A stretch of DNA of 53,902 nt from Oscillospiraceae bacterium (GTDB lineage: Bacteria > Bacillota > Clostridia > Oscillospirales > Oscillospiraceae), in the NCBI GenBank assembly GCA_009781515.1, contig WQXY01000016.1:1-53902 (forward strand), in the 5' to 3' direction. The notes under the pieces are model-generated. The model saw only the letters and a list, made by a program, of their open reading frames with translations, ran no database searches and had not been told where the DNA came from. Made by a program: the position numbers and the translations under genes. Below are positions 34,897 to 44,401 of the stretch, in pieces. Every line of letters begins with the position of its first letter. Position 1 is the stretch's first letter.

Positions 34897-36087
34897 TTAT
34901 CCTCCTAAAAACTTTTCAAGTCTGTCCATTCCCTCTTTAATGTTTTCCATAGATGCCGCGTATGTGAGGCGCAGGTAGTTGTCTATACCAAAGCCCGTGC
35001 AGGACACGGTTGCCACAAGTCCGCTTTCCAAAAACACAAGAGCAAAATCATCACTGTTTTCGATAAGTTTTCCGCCGAGTGTTTTTCCAATCAGCTTTTC
35101 AATGCACAGCATTACATAAAACGCTCCGTCGGGATTTGCACAGCTGACGCCGTTCATGTCGTTGATGCGTTTTACTATGTAGTTGCGGCGTTCAAGGAAA
35201 GTATCACGCATTGTAAATACACTGTCCTGCGGGCCGTTTAGTGCTTCGACAGCCGCAATCTGCGATATTGTGCTCGGAGCACTTGTCGAGTGGCTCAAGT
35301 AATTACTCATAACTTCTGCAAGTCTTGTGCCTGAGGCTGTGTAGCCGATGCGCCAGCCTGTCATGGCATATGTTTTTGACACACCGTTTACAATGATTGT
35401 CCGCTCCTGTATGTCCCTGCCGAGTGCCGCAACACTTGTAAACTCTTTGCCGTCATATACGAACTGATAATATACCTCGTCGGACATTATGTATAAATCA
35501 TGCCTCAAGCAAACATTTGCAAGTGCTCGTAGCTCATGGGCGTCATATAACATTCCTGTCGGGTTTGAGGGATTATTTAATATAAGCAGCTTTGTTTTTC
35601 CTGTCACAGCGTCGCTCAGCTGCTCTGCTGTTATCTTAAAATCAGCTTCTTTTGTTGCCGGAATAACAACAGGAACACCGCCTGCCATTTTAATGGCGTC
35701 AAAATATGTAACCCAATATGGCGCGGGCAGTATAACCTCGTCCCCGGGATTTAGAAGCACCTGCAATGCAATATAAATACTGTGCTTTGCACCGCTCGCA
35801 ACTACTATCTGCTCGGGTGTGTATTCAATATTACAGTCCGTCAGCAGTCTTTTTGCAATCGCGCTTCTAAGTTCGGGAATACCTGCCGCCGGCGTGTATT
35901 TCGTGCGGTTTTCATTAATTGCCCTGAGCGCCGCTTCTTTTATATTATCGGGAGTATCAAAGTCCGGCTCGCCTGCCGTAAAGCCTATAACATCAATCCC
36001 TTTTGCTTTCATTCTCTTATAAAGAGCGTCAACCTGCAAAGTTGTTGATGCTTGCACCTTTGAAGCAATTTCAGATATATTTTTCAA
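34897..36087 (-). CDS. Class I/II PLP aminotransferase (aspartate aminotransferase type)
   Basis: 396 aa from the TTG at 36087, chosen because AGGGGTGAG lies 5 bases upstream and the product then begins [14 protein letters not shown], typical of the Ibeta aspartate aminotransferases; the frame is open further up without [14 protein letters not shown] is the N-terminal substrate-binding motif. [22 protein letters not shown] and [15 protein letters not shown] (PLP Lys) follow, then the late Arg region. It probably makes aspartate/oxaloacetate or aromatic amino acids; specificity is unproven. Its SD overlaps the stop of the MATE gene. Confidence 0.92.
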   Translation of the reverse strand: MKNISEIASKVQASTTLQVDALYKRMKAKGIDVIGFTAGEPDFDTPDNIKEAALRAINENRTKYTPAAGIPELRSAIAKRLLTDCNIEYTPEQIVVASGAKHSIYIALQVLLNPGDEVILPAPYWVTYFDAIKMAGGVPVVIPATKEADFKITAEQLSDAVTGKTKLLILNNPSNPTGMLYDAHELRALANVCLRHDLYIMSDEVYYQFVYDGKEFTSVAALGRDIQERTIIVNGVSKTYAMTGWRIGYTASGTRLAEVMSNYLSHSTSAPSTISQIAAVEALNGPQDSVFTMRDTFLERRNYIVKRINDMNGVSCANPDGAFYVMLCIEKLIGKTLGGKLIENSDDFALVFLESGLVATVSCTGFGIDNYLRLTYAASMENIKEGMDRLEKFLGG

Positions 36088-36098
36088 TACTCTCACCC

Positions 36099-37502
36099 CT
36101 AACTCGTCGTTTTGTTTATAACTGCACTTCGCCAGCGTCCGCTTATTACATAGCATAAAAGGAAAATGAGTGCGCCGCTCGTAGCTATCGGCACTGCAAG
36201 CCCTACTCCCCGAAGTCCCATATCAAGCGAGCGGCTGAGAAAAAGTGCCGTTGGAATTCGCAGGGCAATTGATGTAATAAACGTATTTATCATTGTGATA
36301 TGAGTATGCCCTGCTCCCGTTGCGAGGCCAAAAAAGCTGAACACAAACGGTACTAATAGATAGTCCCATGAAAACGCGTACATGTAAATAACACCTGCTT
36401 CAATTGCAGCATCCGAGCTTGTCATAAGTCCCATTATCTGATGTGCAAAAAGTCTGACAACGATAAAAAACGGTACACCTATGCAAAGTGAATACATAAT
36501 GCCGACTATCATCGTTTTAAGTGCACGGTCGGGGCGTTTTGCACCGAGGTTTTGTGCACATATCATTGATATTGAGCTTGATATCGCAATTACAGGCATT
36601 ACTGCAAACCCGTTAAAGCGGCCTGCAAGCCCCGCCGCCGCAGCCACAGATACTCCATAGCCGTTGACGAGCATTGTCAGAAGCAGAAAAGAAAGGTTTA
36701 CCGCAACCTGCGAAATCCCCGACGGTATTCCGAGTTTGAGTATCAATCTAAGCTTGTCTTTATATATTACAAAACTCTTGAACTTAAAGTCAAAGAAAAA
36801 TCCGCTTTTTGACAAATAAATTCCTGCCGCAACCACACAGCCTGCCTGTGCAATAACTGTCGCTATTGCCGCACCTGCCGCCGCCATTTGAAAGTAACCG
36901 ACAAACAAAAAGTTCAGCGCGGCACTGACAACACTGCTGATTGCAATGATTATGAGAGGTCTTTTGGCGTCGCCCATTCCGCGAAGTATTCCCGCAATCG
37001 CATTATACATAAATATAAACGGCAGCCCGCACATGCAGATGACAAGATATTTCCAAGCCTCGCTATGGCTCTCTTCGGGCACTTGAAGCAGCTTCAAAAT
37101 TAAATCACCAAAAAGCAAAAAAGCGACAGCCATTACTACCGACACAGCAAGCATCATTGTAAGCACTGTTGCCGCCGTTTCTTTCAGGTCTTCTATTCTT
37201 TTCGCACCAAAATACTGCCCAATCAGTATTGTTCCGCCGATTGACAGCCCAATGGCTATTGCGATAACAAAAAACGCAAGCTGCCCGCCGTTATTAACAC
37301 CCGCAACCGAAGCGTCACCCGCATAATAGCTGACAATCAGCAGGTCTGCCATGCTGTAGCTTTGTTGTATGAGCATTGAGAGCAAAAAGGGCATTGCAAA
37401 ACGGATTAATTGTCCTGCAACCGACCCTTGTGTCAGGTCTTTTTGAAATTTCACCACATTTGACGTAACAAACACCCCTCTGTTTTTGCACTCCGGCGTC
37501 AT
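36099..37502 (-). CDS. MATE-family efflux transporter with start region inside a repeat
   Basis: About 467 aa if started at ATG 37502. There are twelve hydrophobic segments in two halves. Typical MATE features are GSVAGQLIRFAMPFLLSMLI at the start, QQSYSMADLLIVSYYAGDAS, and in the second half GRFNGFAVMPVIAISSSISM. It exports drugs or metabolites using an ion gradient. The frame runs on to 37577, but residues before VKFQKDLTQGSVAG are encoded by the dispersed repeat at 37497-37568 and have no MATE likeness. No SD lies at proper spacing for the ATG at 37502, the GTG at 37475 or the GTGs at 37457/37454. The true start is therefore uncertain, and the repeat may have replaced the original one. Confidence 0.88.
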   Translation of the reverse strand: MTPECKNRGVFVTSNVVKFQKDLTQGSVAGQLIRFAMPFLLSMLIQQSYSMADLLIVSYYAGDASVAGVNNGGQLAFFVIAIAIGLSIGGTILIGQYFGAKRIEDLKETAATVLTMMLAVSVVMAVAFLLFGDLILKLLQVPEESHSEAWKYLVICMCGLPFIFMYNAIAGILRGMGDAKRPLIIIAISSVVSAALNFLFVGYFQMAAAGAAIATVIAQAGCVVAAGIYLSKSGFFFDFKFKSFVIYKDKLRLILKLGIPSGISQVAVNLSFLLLTMLVNGYGVSVAAAAGLAGRFNGFAVMPVIAISSSISMICAQNLGAKRPDRALKTMIVGIMYSLCIGVPFFIVVRLFAHQIMGLMTSSDAAIEAGVIYMYAFSWDYLLVPFVFSFFGLATGAGHTHITMINTFITSIALRIPTALFLSRSLDMGLRGVGLAVPIATSGALIFLLCYVISGRWRSAVINKTTS

Positions 37503-37568
37503 CGCGAGCGCAATGTCTCGTACATGTCTCGCTTGCGAGACATTGGAGACATACGCGTGGCGATCCAG
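37497..37568. repeat. Dispersed palindromic repeat with internal duplication
   Basis: Begins CGTCATCGCGAG and ends GTGGCGATCCAG, matching the other copies. The middle is expanded by a nested inverted repeat (ATGTCTCGC-TT-GCGAGACAT) plus an extra ATGTCTCG unit. It overlaps the 5' end of the MATE frame. Confidence 0.75.
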
Positions 37569-37612
37569 AAAATGCACTTGTCATTAATCATTATATCATA
37601 TTTTTACGTTTT

Positions 37613-38848
37613 CTACATCAACCCCGAGGCGGCTATCATTATACTGTGTTTTCCTGCCTCAAAGGTTAAGCCGCCTTGCAAGAATACATTGTAAGGCTCT
37701 CTCATCGGAGCGTCTGCCGATAGTTCTATTGAAGCCCCCTGCACGAATGTACCTGCCGCCATTATCACGGGATGCTCATATCCCGGCATGTCTGACGGTA
37801 TGGGCGTAACAAACGAGTCCACAGGAGCGGCGGCTTGAATACCGCTGCAAAAGCGTTGCAAGAGTTCGGGAGAGCCAAGCTCAAGCATTTGAATAATATC
37901 CGAGCGTTTGTCAGTATACTTCGGATTTGTCCTATAGCCTAAAAGCTCAAAGAGCCGTGCGGCAAATACGGCAGTTTTCAGCGCCTGTGAAACTGTGTGC
38001 GGTGCCATAAAAAGCCCTTGATACATCAGGCGATGCCCTTCGGGTGCAGCTCCGCATTCAATGCCTATGCCCGGGACTGTCAGCCTGTTTGCAGCCGCTT
38101 CGACCAAGTCCTCTCTCCCTGCCACATAGCCGCCCCGTGTCATAAGGCCGCCGCCGGGGTTTTTTATATGAGAGCCTGCGATAATGTCCACCCCCACCTC
38201 TCCCGGTTCGATTTCTTCAACAAACTCGCCGTAGCAGTTATCTACCACAACAACTACATCTTTATTTACCTTATGAACGGCGTCGCATATCTCGCCAATT
38301 TCGCAAACAGACAACGCGCGGCGGGTGGCATATCCCCGTGAGCGTTGAACAAAAACAGCGCCGACTTTTTGGGTACGTACGGCTTCTTCTATTGCTTTGA
38401 TATCCGCACAGCCGTCGCCCCGCAGGTCGATTTCGGCATATGATATGCCGCTGTCTTCTAGTGAGCCTCGCTGCTTTTTTCGTATGCCGATTACATTATG
38501 GAGCGTATCATATGGCTTACCTGTCGCCGACAGTAATGTTTGCCCATGGCGCAGCGAGGCAAACAAAGCACAGGTTATCGCATGTGTGCCGCTGACAAAA
38601 CCGCCTGACGAAACGGCGCAGGTTGTTCCCATAATATCAGAGAAGATAAGGTTCATTACTTCGCGTCCCTTATCATTATATCCGTATCCCGTTGTACCGT
38701 GAAAGCATGTTTCAGATACTCTGTGCCTTTGAAACGCCGAGAGCACCTTTTCGGTGTTTGTCTGCGAGATCTCGTCAATCTCCTTAAACAACTCTGCGGT
38801 ATCACCGATTGCCTGCGCACTTAAATTTTTTATCTTTTCAGAAATCAT
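37613..38848 (-). CDS. Methionine gamma-lyase-like PLP enzyme (YnbB/'aluminum resistance' family)
   Basis: 411 aa, the usual size of the PF06838-type family. It shows SETCFHGTTGYGYNDKGREV, AVSSGGFVSGTHAI, VVVVDNCYGEFVEE (PLP Asp region) and the Schiff-base Lys in IAGSHIKNPGGG. The reaction of this family is not firmly established; it is annotated as methionine gamma-lyase or aluminum-resistance protein. The start ATG abuts the murD stop with no gap, and GGAG sits in the murD tail, so they are coupled. Confidence 0.93.
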   Translation of the reverse strand: MISEKIKNLSAQAIGDTAELFKEIDEISQTNTEKVLSAFQRHRVSETCFHGTTGYGYNDKGREVMNLIFSDIMGTTCAVSSGGFVSGTHAITCALFASLRHGQTLLSATGKPYDTLHNVIGIRKKQRGSLEDSGISYAEIDLRGDGCADIKAIEEAVRTQKVGAVFVQRSRGYATRRALSVCEIGEICDAVHKVNKDVVVVVDNCYGEFVEEIEPGEVGVDIIAGSHIKNPGGGLMTRGGYVAGREDLVEAAANRLTVPGIGIECGAAPEGHRLMYQGLFMAPHTVSQALKTAVFAARLFELLGYRTNPKYTDKRSDIIQMLELGSPELLQRFCSGIQAAAPVDSFVTPIPSDMPGYEHPVIMAAGTFVQGASIELSADAPMREPYNVFLQGGLTFEAGKHSIMIAASGLM

Positions 38849-40204
38849 TTACAACTCCATAACGAGGCTCTTAAATAAATTTCCCCGTTCTTCAAAGTTC
38901 TTGAACATATCAAATGACGTACATGCAGGTGATAAAAGCACAACATCGCCCGACACGGCGGATTTTGAAGCTGCAATAACAGCTTTTTTCAAATCATCAC
39001 ACATTACTATTTCGAGCTTTGCGTCATATTCTTTTGCACTTTTGACGGCAGTTTCAATCAGCTTTGCACTCGCGCCTATCAGTATCAGCTTTTTCACCGT
39101 TTTATTTATCAAAGCTCCAAGCTCGTCAAACGCGACACCTTTGTCCTTACCGCCCGCTATGAGAATAACTTTTTTGTCAAAAGATTTCAGCCCCGCAGCT
39201 GTCCTTGACGGACTTGAAGCAATAGAGTCATTGTAGAATTTAACGCCGCCGATTTCTCTGACAAGCTCAATGCGGTGCGCCACACCCCGAAACTCCCGTG
39301 CGGTCTTTTCCATTATCTCGCTGCCCACCATATCGCGGACTGCCGCAAATGCGGCAAGGTAGTTTTCTATATTATGAGCACCGGGAAGTTGTATATCCTC
39401 TGCTTTAATTAATTCGGTGCTATTACCTCTTTTTGCACTGAAAATAGCTCCGTCTTCAAAGTACACTCCGTTTTCGACCCTTTTTTTGCGGCTGAAAAAC
39501 CGGACATCACCTGCCGTGGCTGTTTCGGAATATTTCTTTGTAACTTCATTATCGAGGTTAAAAACTGCAATATCGTCAGATTTTTGGTATTTATAGATAT
39601 TTCGCTTTGCTTCGATATATTCCTCTAAATCCCCGTGAATGTCCAAATGGTTTGGGGACAGATTTGTCACCACCGCAATATCGGGACTCGACGTCATGGT
39701 TATAAGCTGAAATGAAGACAGCTCAACAACAGCAATATCATCAGGGGCAATACTGTCAACACCATACAGCAAAGGCGTGCCGATGTTTCCGCCCAAGTGC
39801 ACTGTTTTTCCGCTGTTTTTGAGTAGCTCCGCAATTATTGATGTGGTTGTTGTTTTTCCGTCGCTTCCCGTCACTGCGATGATTTTGCACGGGCACAGCT
39901 CAAAAAATACTTCCATTTCACTTGTAAGCTTACTGCCGTTTTTTACTGCTGATTTAATCTTGGGATTTGACGGCATAAGCCCGGGTGTACGAAAAATGAT
40001 ATCCTCGCTTAAGTCTTCCAAATAATCCTCGCCAAGTTTAAGTGTCACACCACTAAGCTCGGTACTCTCGTTTTTATCTCTGACTGTGACATCAACATTT
40101 GCATCCCGCAGCAGCTCTATCAGCGGGGTGTTACTGACCCCCGCTCCGATAACTGCAATCCTTTTACCCTTTAAGCTGTTAATATAACCTTTTAAGTTAC
40201 CCAT
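38849..40204 (-). CDS. murD: UDP-N-acetylmuramoylalanine--D-glutamate ligase
   Basis: 451 aa. It adds D-Glu to UDP-MurNAc-L-Ala in the cytoplasm. The N-terminal Rossmann region is IAVIGAGVSNTPLIELL. The ATP P-loop is AVTGSDGKTTTTSII. The central domain has VVELSSFQL and NLSPNHLDIHGDLEEY (carbamylated Lys region AKRNIYKYQ). The C-terminal domain has FYNDSIASSPSRTAAGL and LIAGGKDKGVAFDEL. Its first 13 bases overlap the end of gpsA, and GAGGAAAC is its SD. It stands outside the usual mra/mur cluster. Confidence 0.96.
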   Translation of the reverse strand: MGNLKGYINSLKGKRIAVIGAGVSNTPLIELLRDANVDVTVRDKNESTELSGVTLKLGEDYLEDLSEDIIFRTPGLMPSNPKIKSAVKNGSKLTSEMEVFFELCPCKIIAVTGSDGKTTTTSIIAELLKNSGKTVHLGGNIGTPLLYGVDSIAPDDIAVVELSSFQLITMTSSPDIAVVTNLSPNHLDIHGDLEEYIEAKRNIYKYQKSDDIAVFNLDNEVTKKYSETATAGDVRFFSRKKRVENGVYFEDGAIFSAKRGNSTELIKAEDIQLPGAHNIENYLAAFAAVRDMVGSEIMEKTAREFRGVAHRIELVREIGGVKFYNDSIASSPSRTAAGLKSFDKKVILIAGGKDKGVAFDELGALINKTVKKLILIGASAKLIETAVKSAKEYDAKLEIVMCDDLKKAVIAASKSAVSGDVVLLSPACTSFDMFKNFEERGNLFKSLVMEL

Positions 40205-41208
40205 GTTTCCTCGCCTGTTGTTTGCTCACTTCGTCTGCTTCTGCTCATCAGGTCACTTATCGCCTCCTGCGGATTTTTGTCTTCATAAAGCACCCTGTAT
40301 GTTTCAAGACAAATAGGCATGTCCGTGTCCATTTTTTCGGCAAGAGCCTTTGCTGCTTTTGCCGCGTAATAGCCCTCAACCACGGCTCCGACCTTGTTCA
40401 TTGCTTCTTTTGCAGTAAGTCCCTGCCCGATATATAAACCCGCCCGCCTGTTTCGCGAATGGTTTGACATACATGTAACAAGCAAATCCCCAAGCCCTGC
40501 AAGCCCTGCGAGCGTTTCCTTGCGTCCGCCCATTTTAACACAGAGCTCTGCAATCTCGGCAAGCCCCCTTGTTAAAAGCATTGCCATGGTATTATCCCCG
40601 CCGCCGAGACCCGCGCAAATCCCTGCACTCAGAGCAATTACATTTTTCAGTGCTGCGCCAAGCTCCACGCCGACAACATCGTTTGATGTATAAACGCGTA
40701 AATACTCGTTCATAAGCAAATTTTGCACACGAAGTGCAACGGTTATATCCTCGGACGCAGCCACGCAGGCTGTCGGTATGCGGCGTGATACTTCTTCGGC
40801 ATGGGTCGGTCCCGACACCGCCGCAATGGGAGTGTCCTCACCGAGAATTTCCTTTAATATTGACGTGAACAAGCTTGCCGTATCTGTTTCAATTCCCTTT
40901 GACATGCATATAATAATGCACTCCTCATCGGGTTTTCCCGCGAGGTTTGTTACGGTTTCGCGAAGTGCAAATGACGGAACGGCAATAACAGCCGCTCTTG
41001 CCCCGCTGATTGCTTCATTCATGTCAGATGTGACGATGATTTCGCGGGGTATCTTCACACCGCCCAAAAGCGGAGTTTTCCGTGTTTTTTTGATGCGCTC
41101 GACTTCATCTTCAAACTTCGACCAAAGCGTCACATCATAACCGTTGCCGTTTAAGAGCATCGCAACAGCCGTACCCCAACCGCCGCTGCCAAAAACCGTT
41201 GTTTTCAT
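40192..41208 (-). CDS. gpsA: NAD(P)-dependent glycerol-3-phosphate dehydrogenase
   Basis: 338 aa. It makes sn-glycerol-3-phosphate for phospholipids. The dinucleotide-binding motif GSGGWGTAVAMLL is at the N-terminus. Then come ISGARAAVIAVPSFALRE, VSGPTHAEEVSRRIPTACVA, the catalytic-Lys region VELGAALKNVIALSAGICAG, and GLAGLGDLLVTCMSNHSRNR. The gene overlaps plsY by 4 bases (ATGA), so product and next enzyme are coupled. Confidence 0.97.
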   Translation of the reverse strand: MKTTVFGSGGWGTAVAMLLNGNGYDVTLWSKFEDEVERIKKTRKTPLLGGVKIPREIIVTSDMNEAISGARAAVIAVPSFALRETVTNLAGKPDEECIIICMSKGIETDTASLFTSILKEILGEDTPIAAVSGPTHAEEVSRRIPTACVAASEDITVALRVQNLLMNEYLRVYTSNDVVGVELGAALKNVIALSAGICAGLGGGDNTMAMLLTRGLAEIAELCVKMGGRKETLAGLAGLGDLLVTCMSNHSRNRRAGLYIGQGLTAKEAMNKVGAVVEGYYAAKAAKALAEKMDTDMPICLETYRVLYEDKNPQEAISDLMSRSRRSEQTTGEETWVT

Positions 41209-41885
41209 TCTACCGGTTCCTTCTTTCGCTTAAAACTGAACCTTGCTTCCGTGCCTGTTGCAATTCTGATAATATTCGGAATGTGCCTTACAATAACAAG
41301 TACAACGCATAAAATTATTATACTGAGCTCTGCCGTGCCTCCAATGCCCATAAAAGCCATTGATACCGGAAACGCCGTGCTTCCAAGCATTGCCCCGAGC
41401 GATACATAACGTGTAATAAATATAATAAGAATAAAAGTACCCCATGCGATGAGTGCAAGCCGCCAATCGATGATTATTACTATTGCTCCGATTGCCATAA
41501 CGCCCTTGCCGCCTTTGAAATTGTAAAACAGCGGGTAGCAGTGCCCTAACATAACCGCAAAGCCTGCAAGCGCCTGTCCGAAAAACGACTCCGAAATAAA
41601 CCAGCCGAACGGGAATGACTGCGAGGGCATCATGTCCATAAAATTAGCGAAAAGCCAACCGCTAAAGAGCACCGGCACTATAGTTTTAAGCATGTCAACC
41701 AAAATTACGAGCAGTGCTCCCCCTGTGCCAAAAATACGATAGAAGTTAGTAAGCCCTGCATTACCACTGCCGTAATCTCTGATATCCTTACGGTAAAAAA
41801 GTTTTGATGCGATAATCGAACCGTTAAGACTGCCTAATATATATGCCGGCACCATTGCGGCAACCATAAGTAACACAAATTCCAA
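41205..41885 (-). CDS. plsY: Acyl-phosphate:glycerol-3-phosphate acyltransferase
   Basis: 226 aa with about five membrane helices. It forms lysophosphatidate at the membrane using the product of GpsA. Motif 1 is YGSGNAGLTNFYRIFG (S-G-N-x-G-x-x-N), motif 2 is YNFKGGKGVM, and motif 3 lies in the C-terminal helix region (ISLGAM-like SLGAMLGS). It is 2 bases after der and coupled to gpsA. Confidence 0.95.
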   Translation of the reverse strand: MEFVLLMVAAMVPAYILGSLNGSIIASKLFYRKDIRDYGSGNAGLTNFYRIFGTGGALLVILVDMLKTIVPVLFSGWLFANFMDMMPSQSFPFGWFISESFFGQALAGFAVMLGHCYPLFYNFKGGKGVMAIGAIVIIIDWRLALIAWGTFILIIFITRYVSLGAMLGSTAFPVSMAFMGIGGTAELSIIILCVVLVIVRHIPNIIRIATGTEARFSFKRKKEPVE

Positions 41886-41887
41886 AC

Positions 41888-43210
41888 TCAGCTCTCCCCT
41901 CTTTCTCTGACAATCATTCGTATTGGTGTGCCCTCTAAACCAAAAACTGAGCGGATTTGGTTTTCCAAGTATCTTAAATATGAAAAATGAAATAACTTTG
42001 AGTCATTGCAAAAACATACAAATGTCGGCGGGCGTATTCCCGTTTGCGTAATGTAGAAAACCTTAAGTCTGCGTCCTCTGTCGGTCGGCGGCTGCACACG
42101 CCCCGTTGCGTCGGCAAGTATTCCGTTGAGTGTTCCCGTCGATATTCTGATTGATGCCTGTTCATTTACGAAATTTATCATTTCAAAAAGCTTGCTGACA
42201 CGCTGACCTGTGAGTGCCGATATAAAAAGTACAGGAGCGTATTTCATGTAGCTCAGACCTGCTTCGACCTCTTTTCGCATTTTTTCCATCGTGCCTGTTT
42301 CTTTTTCAATAAGGTCCCACTTATTTACGACTATTATGCTCGCTTTGCCTGCTTCATGTGCAAGCCCTGCCACCTTAGTATCCTGCTCTGTGACACCTTC
42401 TCTTGCATCTATCATTATAATACAAACATTTGCACGTTCAATAGCAATTTGTGCCCGCAGAACACTGTATTTTTCAATACTGTTATCAACCTTGGATTTT
42501 CGCCTGATACCTGCCGTGTCGATAAAAACGTACTTGCCGTTTTTGTTTTCAAAAGGCGTGTCGACCGCATCTCTTGTAGTTCCCGCTTTTTCGCTGACAA
42601 TTACGCGCTTTTCGCCGAGAATTTTGTTGATAAGCGAAGACTTGCCCGCATTTGGCTTGCCTATTACGGCAACATGGATTGCATCGTCTTCGGGCTCTTC
42701 CTCTTCAAGCGGCGGAAAGAGCTTTAAACATTCATCGAGCAGGTCTCCCGTTCCGTGACCGTGCGTTGCAGACAGTGCAATCGGGTCCCCCAAGCCAAGC
42801 TTGTGAAATTCGTATATATCGGGGTTTATTTTCCCGACTCCGTCCATTTTATTAACAGCAAGCAGTACGGGTTTTCTTGATTTTAAGAGCATACGTGCGA
42901 CTTCTTCGTCGGCAGCCGTGACCCCGCATGTTATATCCGTAATGAGCACTATTACATCAGCCATTTCGATTGCAAGCATTGCCTGCTCCCGCATAAAAAG
43001 AAGTATTTCCGTATCGGCTCTCGGCTCGATGCCGCCTGTGTCAATAATGTCAAACTCGCGTCCGTTCCAGTCGGTTTTTGCATAAAGTCTGTCACGGGTC
43101 ACACCGGGCGTATCGTCAACAATAGACAGGCGTGCTCCGGCAAGTCTGTTAAATAACGTCGATTTCCCGACATTCGGTCTTCCAACTATAGCAACAAGAG
43201 GCTTGGGCAT
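41888..43210 (-). CDS. der: Ribosome-assembly GTPase Der (EngA)
   Basis: 440 aa from ATG 43210, preceded by GAGGAGG. It has two tandem Era-like GTPase domains and a KH-like C-terminus. G1 motifs are GRPNVGKSTLFN and GKPNAGKSSLIN. G3 is DTGGIE and DTAGIRRKSK; G4 is NKMD and NKWD. It is needed for 50S subunit maturation. DUF512 radical-SAM genes next to der are a common clostridial arrangement, seen here too. Confidence 0.97.
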   Translation of the reverse strand: MPKPLVAIVGRPNVGKSTLFNRLAGARLSIVDDTPGVTRDRLYAKTDWNGREFDIIDTGGIEPRADTEILLFMREQAMLAIEMADVIVLITDITCGVTAADEEVARMLLKSRKPVLLAVNKMDGVGKINPDIYEFHKLGLGDPIALSATHGHGTGDLLDECLKLFPPLEEEEPEDDAIHVAVIGKPNAGKSSLINKILGEKRVIVSEKAGTTRDAVDTPFENKNGKYVFIDTAGIRRKSKVDNSIEKYSVLRAQIAIERANVCIIMIDAREGVTEQDTKVAGLAHEAGKASIIVVNKWDLIEKETGTMEKMRKEVEAGLSYMKYAPVLFISALTGQRVSKLFEMINFVNEQASIRISTGTLNGILADATGRVQPPTDRGRRLKVFYITQTGIRPPTFVCFCNDSKLFHFSYLRYLENQIRSVFGLEGTPIRMIVRERGES

Positions 43211-43221
43211 TAGTTTCCTCC

Positions 43222-44340
43222 TCAAGTGCAAGACATTGCACTTTGTAACGCGTTAAATAACTCCGCTCCGTTTTGCCCAAGAACCTTGACCTTTACATTC
43301 AAGGCTTCGGAAATATCGGAAATCGTTATATCATCAAGAAACACATCATCGCCGTGGCGAAGCATATTTCGCGGAATAAATAAGAAACTCTCAGGTTTTA
43401 TGCCACGCAAAGCAGCTATGATGTCCCCGCCCGTGACAAGCCCCGACACTGTGACCGTCTCGCCAAAAAAGTTGTTTACGATAGGTTTTACAACAAAGGA
43501 CATTGTATCACATTTTTCAGAAAAATCATGTAAAAGTTTTCTCAAATAAGGCGCGGCGAGCGTACCCGTGACGAGTGTGATATTTTTGTCACGGAGCGGA
43601 CTGCTTATGCTGCGCCCTGTTTTGACGGCAGCTTTTTTGGCATCTTCAAACTCCGTGATAAAAAGCCGCATCATGCCGACGCCGTTTTCAAGCTGCGGAT
43701 AATCCTCATAAAACTTATCGGACGGCAACTTTAAGCTCGCGAGCATATAAAGCTCATCGGCACAGTAAAATACCGTTCTTCCGCGTTTTTTGCGACAAAT
43801 TTCCCCGCACCGCTCAATTAATCTGACTGTTTTACGTGCAAGCAACTTATCAAATGCCCGAAGTTCCGCCAAGCCCTGCCTGTGCTTTGTGAGCCCCACA
43901 GGCACAACAGATACACTATGTATGCTCTCTCCAAGCTTATATAAACCTTTGAGTGTTTCAAATAATTTCTCTCCGTCATTCACCCCGGGACAGCACACTA
44001 TTTGGCAGTTTAGTTTAATGCCCGCTTTTGCCAGTTTTTTTAAGTAGGCAAATGAATTTGTATCCCGCCTGCCTATCATGTATTCTCTGAGCTTCGGGTC
44101 GACAGTGTGAACCGATACATTTATCGGGCTCAGACGCAGCTTTATTATCTTTGCAATATCGCTTTTTGACAAATTTGTGAGCGTAACGTAATTGCCATGC
44201 AAAAATGACAGCCTGACATCATCATCTTTATAGTACAGGCTCTCACGCATACCCTTGGGAAGCTGATCAACAAAGCAAAAAATACACTTGTTTTTGCAGC
44301 TTCTTTCGGTGTTCGGTTTTATAGATGTTATAAATCTCAT
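43222..44340 (-). CDS. DUF512 radical SAM protein lacking the N-terminal PDZ-like domain
   Basis: 372 aa. The radical-SAM cluster motif is C-x3-C-x2-C in SCKNKCIFCFVDQLPKGMR, only 14 residues from the N-terminus. It is followed by FLHGNYVTLTNLSKSDIAKI, ISPINVSVHT-like LSPINVSVHTVDP and QLENGVGMMRLF of DUF512. Family members I know carry about 70 residues (PDZ-like) before the Cys motif; here those are missing, and the upstream DNA is a terminator and rpmF, so they are not hidden by a frameshift. There is no SD; a TGGTATAAA extended -10 ends 7 bases before the ATG, suggesting a nearly leaderless mRNA. Function of the family is unknown. Confidence 0.87.
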   Translation of the reverse strand: MRFITSIKPNTERSCKNKCIFCFVDQLPKGMRESLYYKDDDVRLSFLHGNYVTLTNLSKSDIAKIIKLRLSPINVSVHTVDPKLREYMIGRRDTNSFAYLKKLAKAGIKLNCQIVCCPGVNDGEKLFETLKGLYKLGESIHSVSVVPVGLTKHRQGLAELRAFDKLLARKTVRLIERCGEICRKKRGRTVFYCADELYMLASLKLPSDKFYEDYPQLENGVGMMRLFITEFEDAKKAAVKTGRSISSPLRDKNITLVTGTLAAPYLRKLLHDFSEKCDTMSFVVKPIVNNFFGETVTVSGLVTGGDIIAALRGIKPESFLFIPRNMLRHGDDVFLDDITISDISEALNVKVKVLGQNGAELFNALQSAMSCT

Positions 44341-44347
44341 TACACTA

Positions 44348-44356
44348 TTTATACCA
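44348..44356 (-). promoter_or_regulatory. Extended -10 promoter of the DUF512 gene
   Basis: On the minus strand, TGGTATAAA (44356-44348), immediately behind the U-tract of the rpmF terminator. Seven bases (TAGTGTA) separate it from ATG 44340. No convincing -35; TTTAAC lies 17 bases up, inside the terminator loop. Confidence 0.55.
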
Positions 44357-44387
44357 AAAAAAAGCGAGGAGTTAAACCCCCGCTTTT
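44356..44387 (-). terminator. Rho-independent terminator of yceD-rpmF
   Basis: On the minus strand, AAAAGCGGGGG pairs with TTCCTCGC-type 3' arm (CTCCTCGCTTTT), 11 pairs including two G-U, followed by eight U. It lies 15 bases after the rpmF stop. Confidence 0.93.
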
Positions 44388-44401
44388 ATTTTTACGGCGC
44401 T

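Noticed and set aside
37315..37584. Open frame over the repeat and MATE 5' end in another frame
   Set aside because: Cys/Arg-rich translation of the repeat and of MATE codons in the wrong frame; no family likeness.
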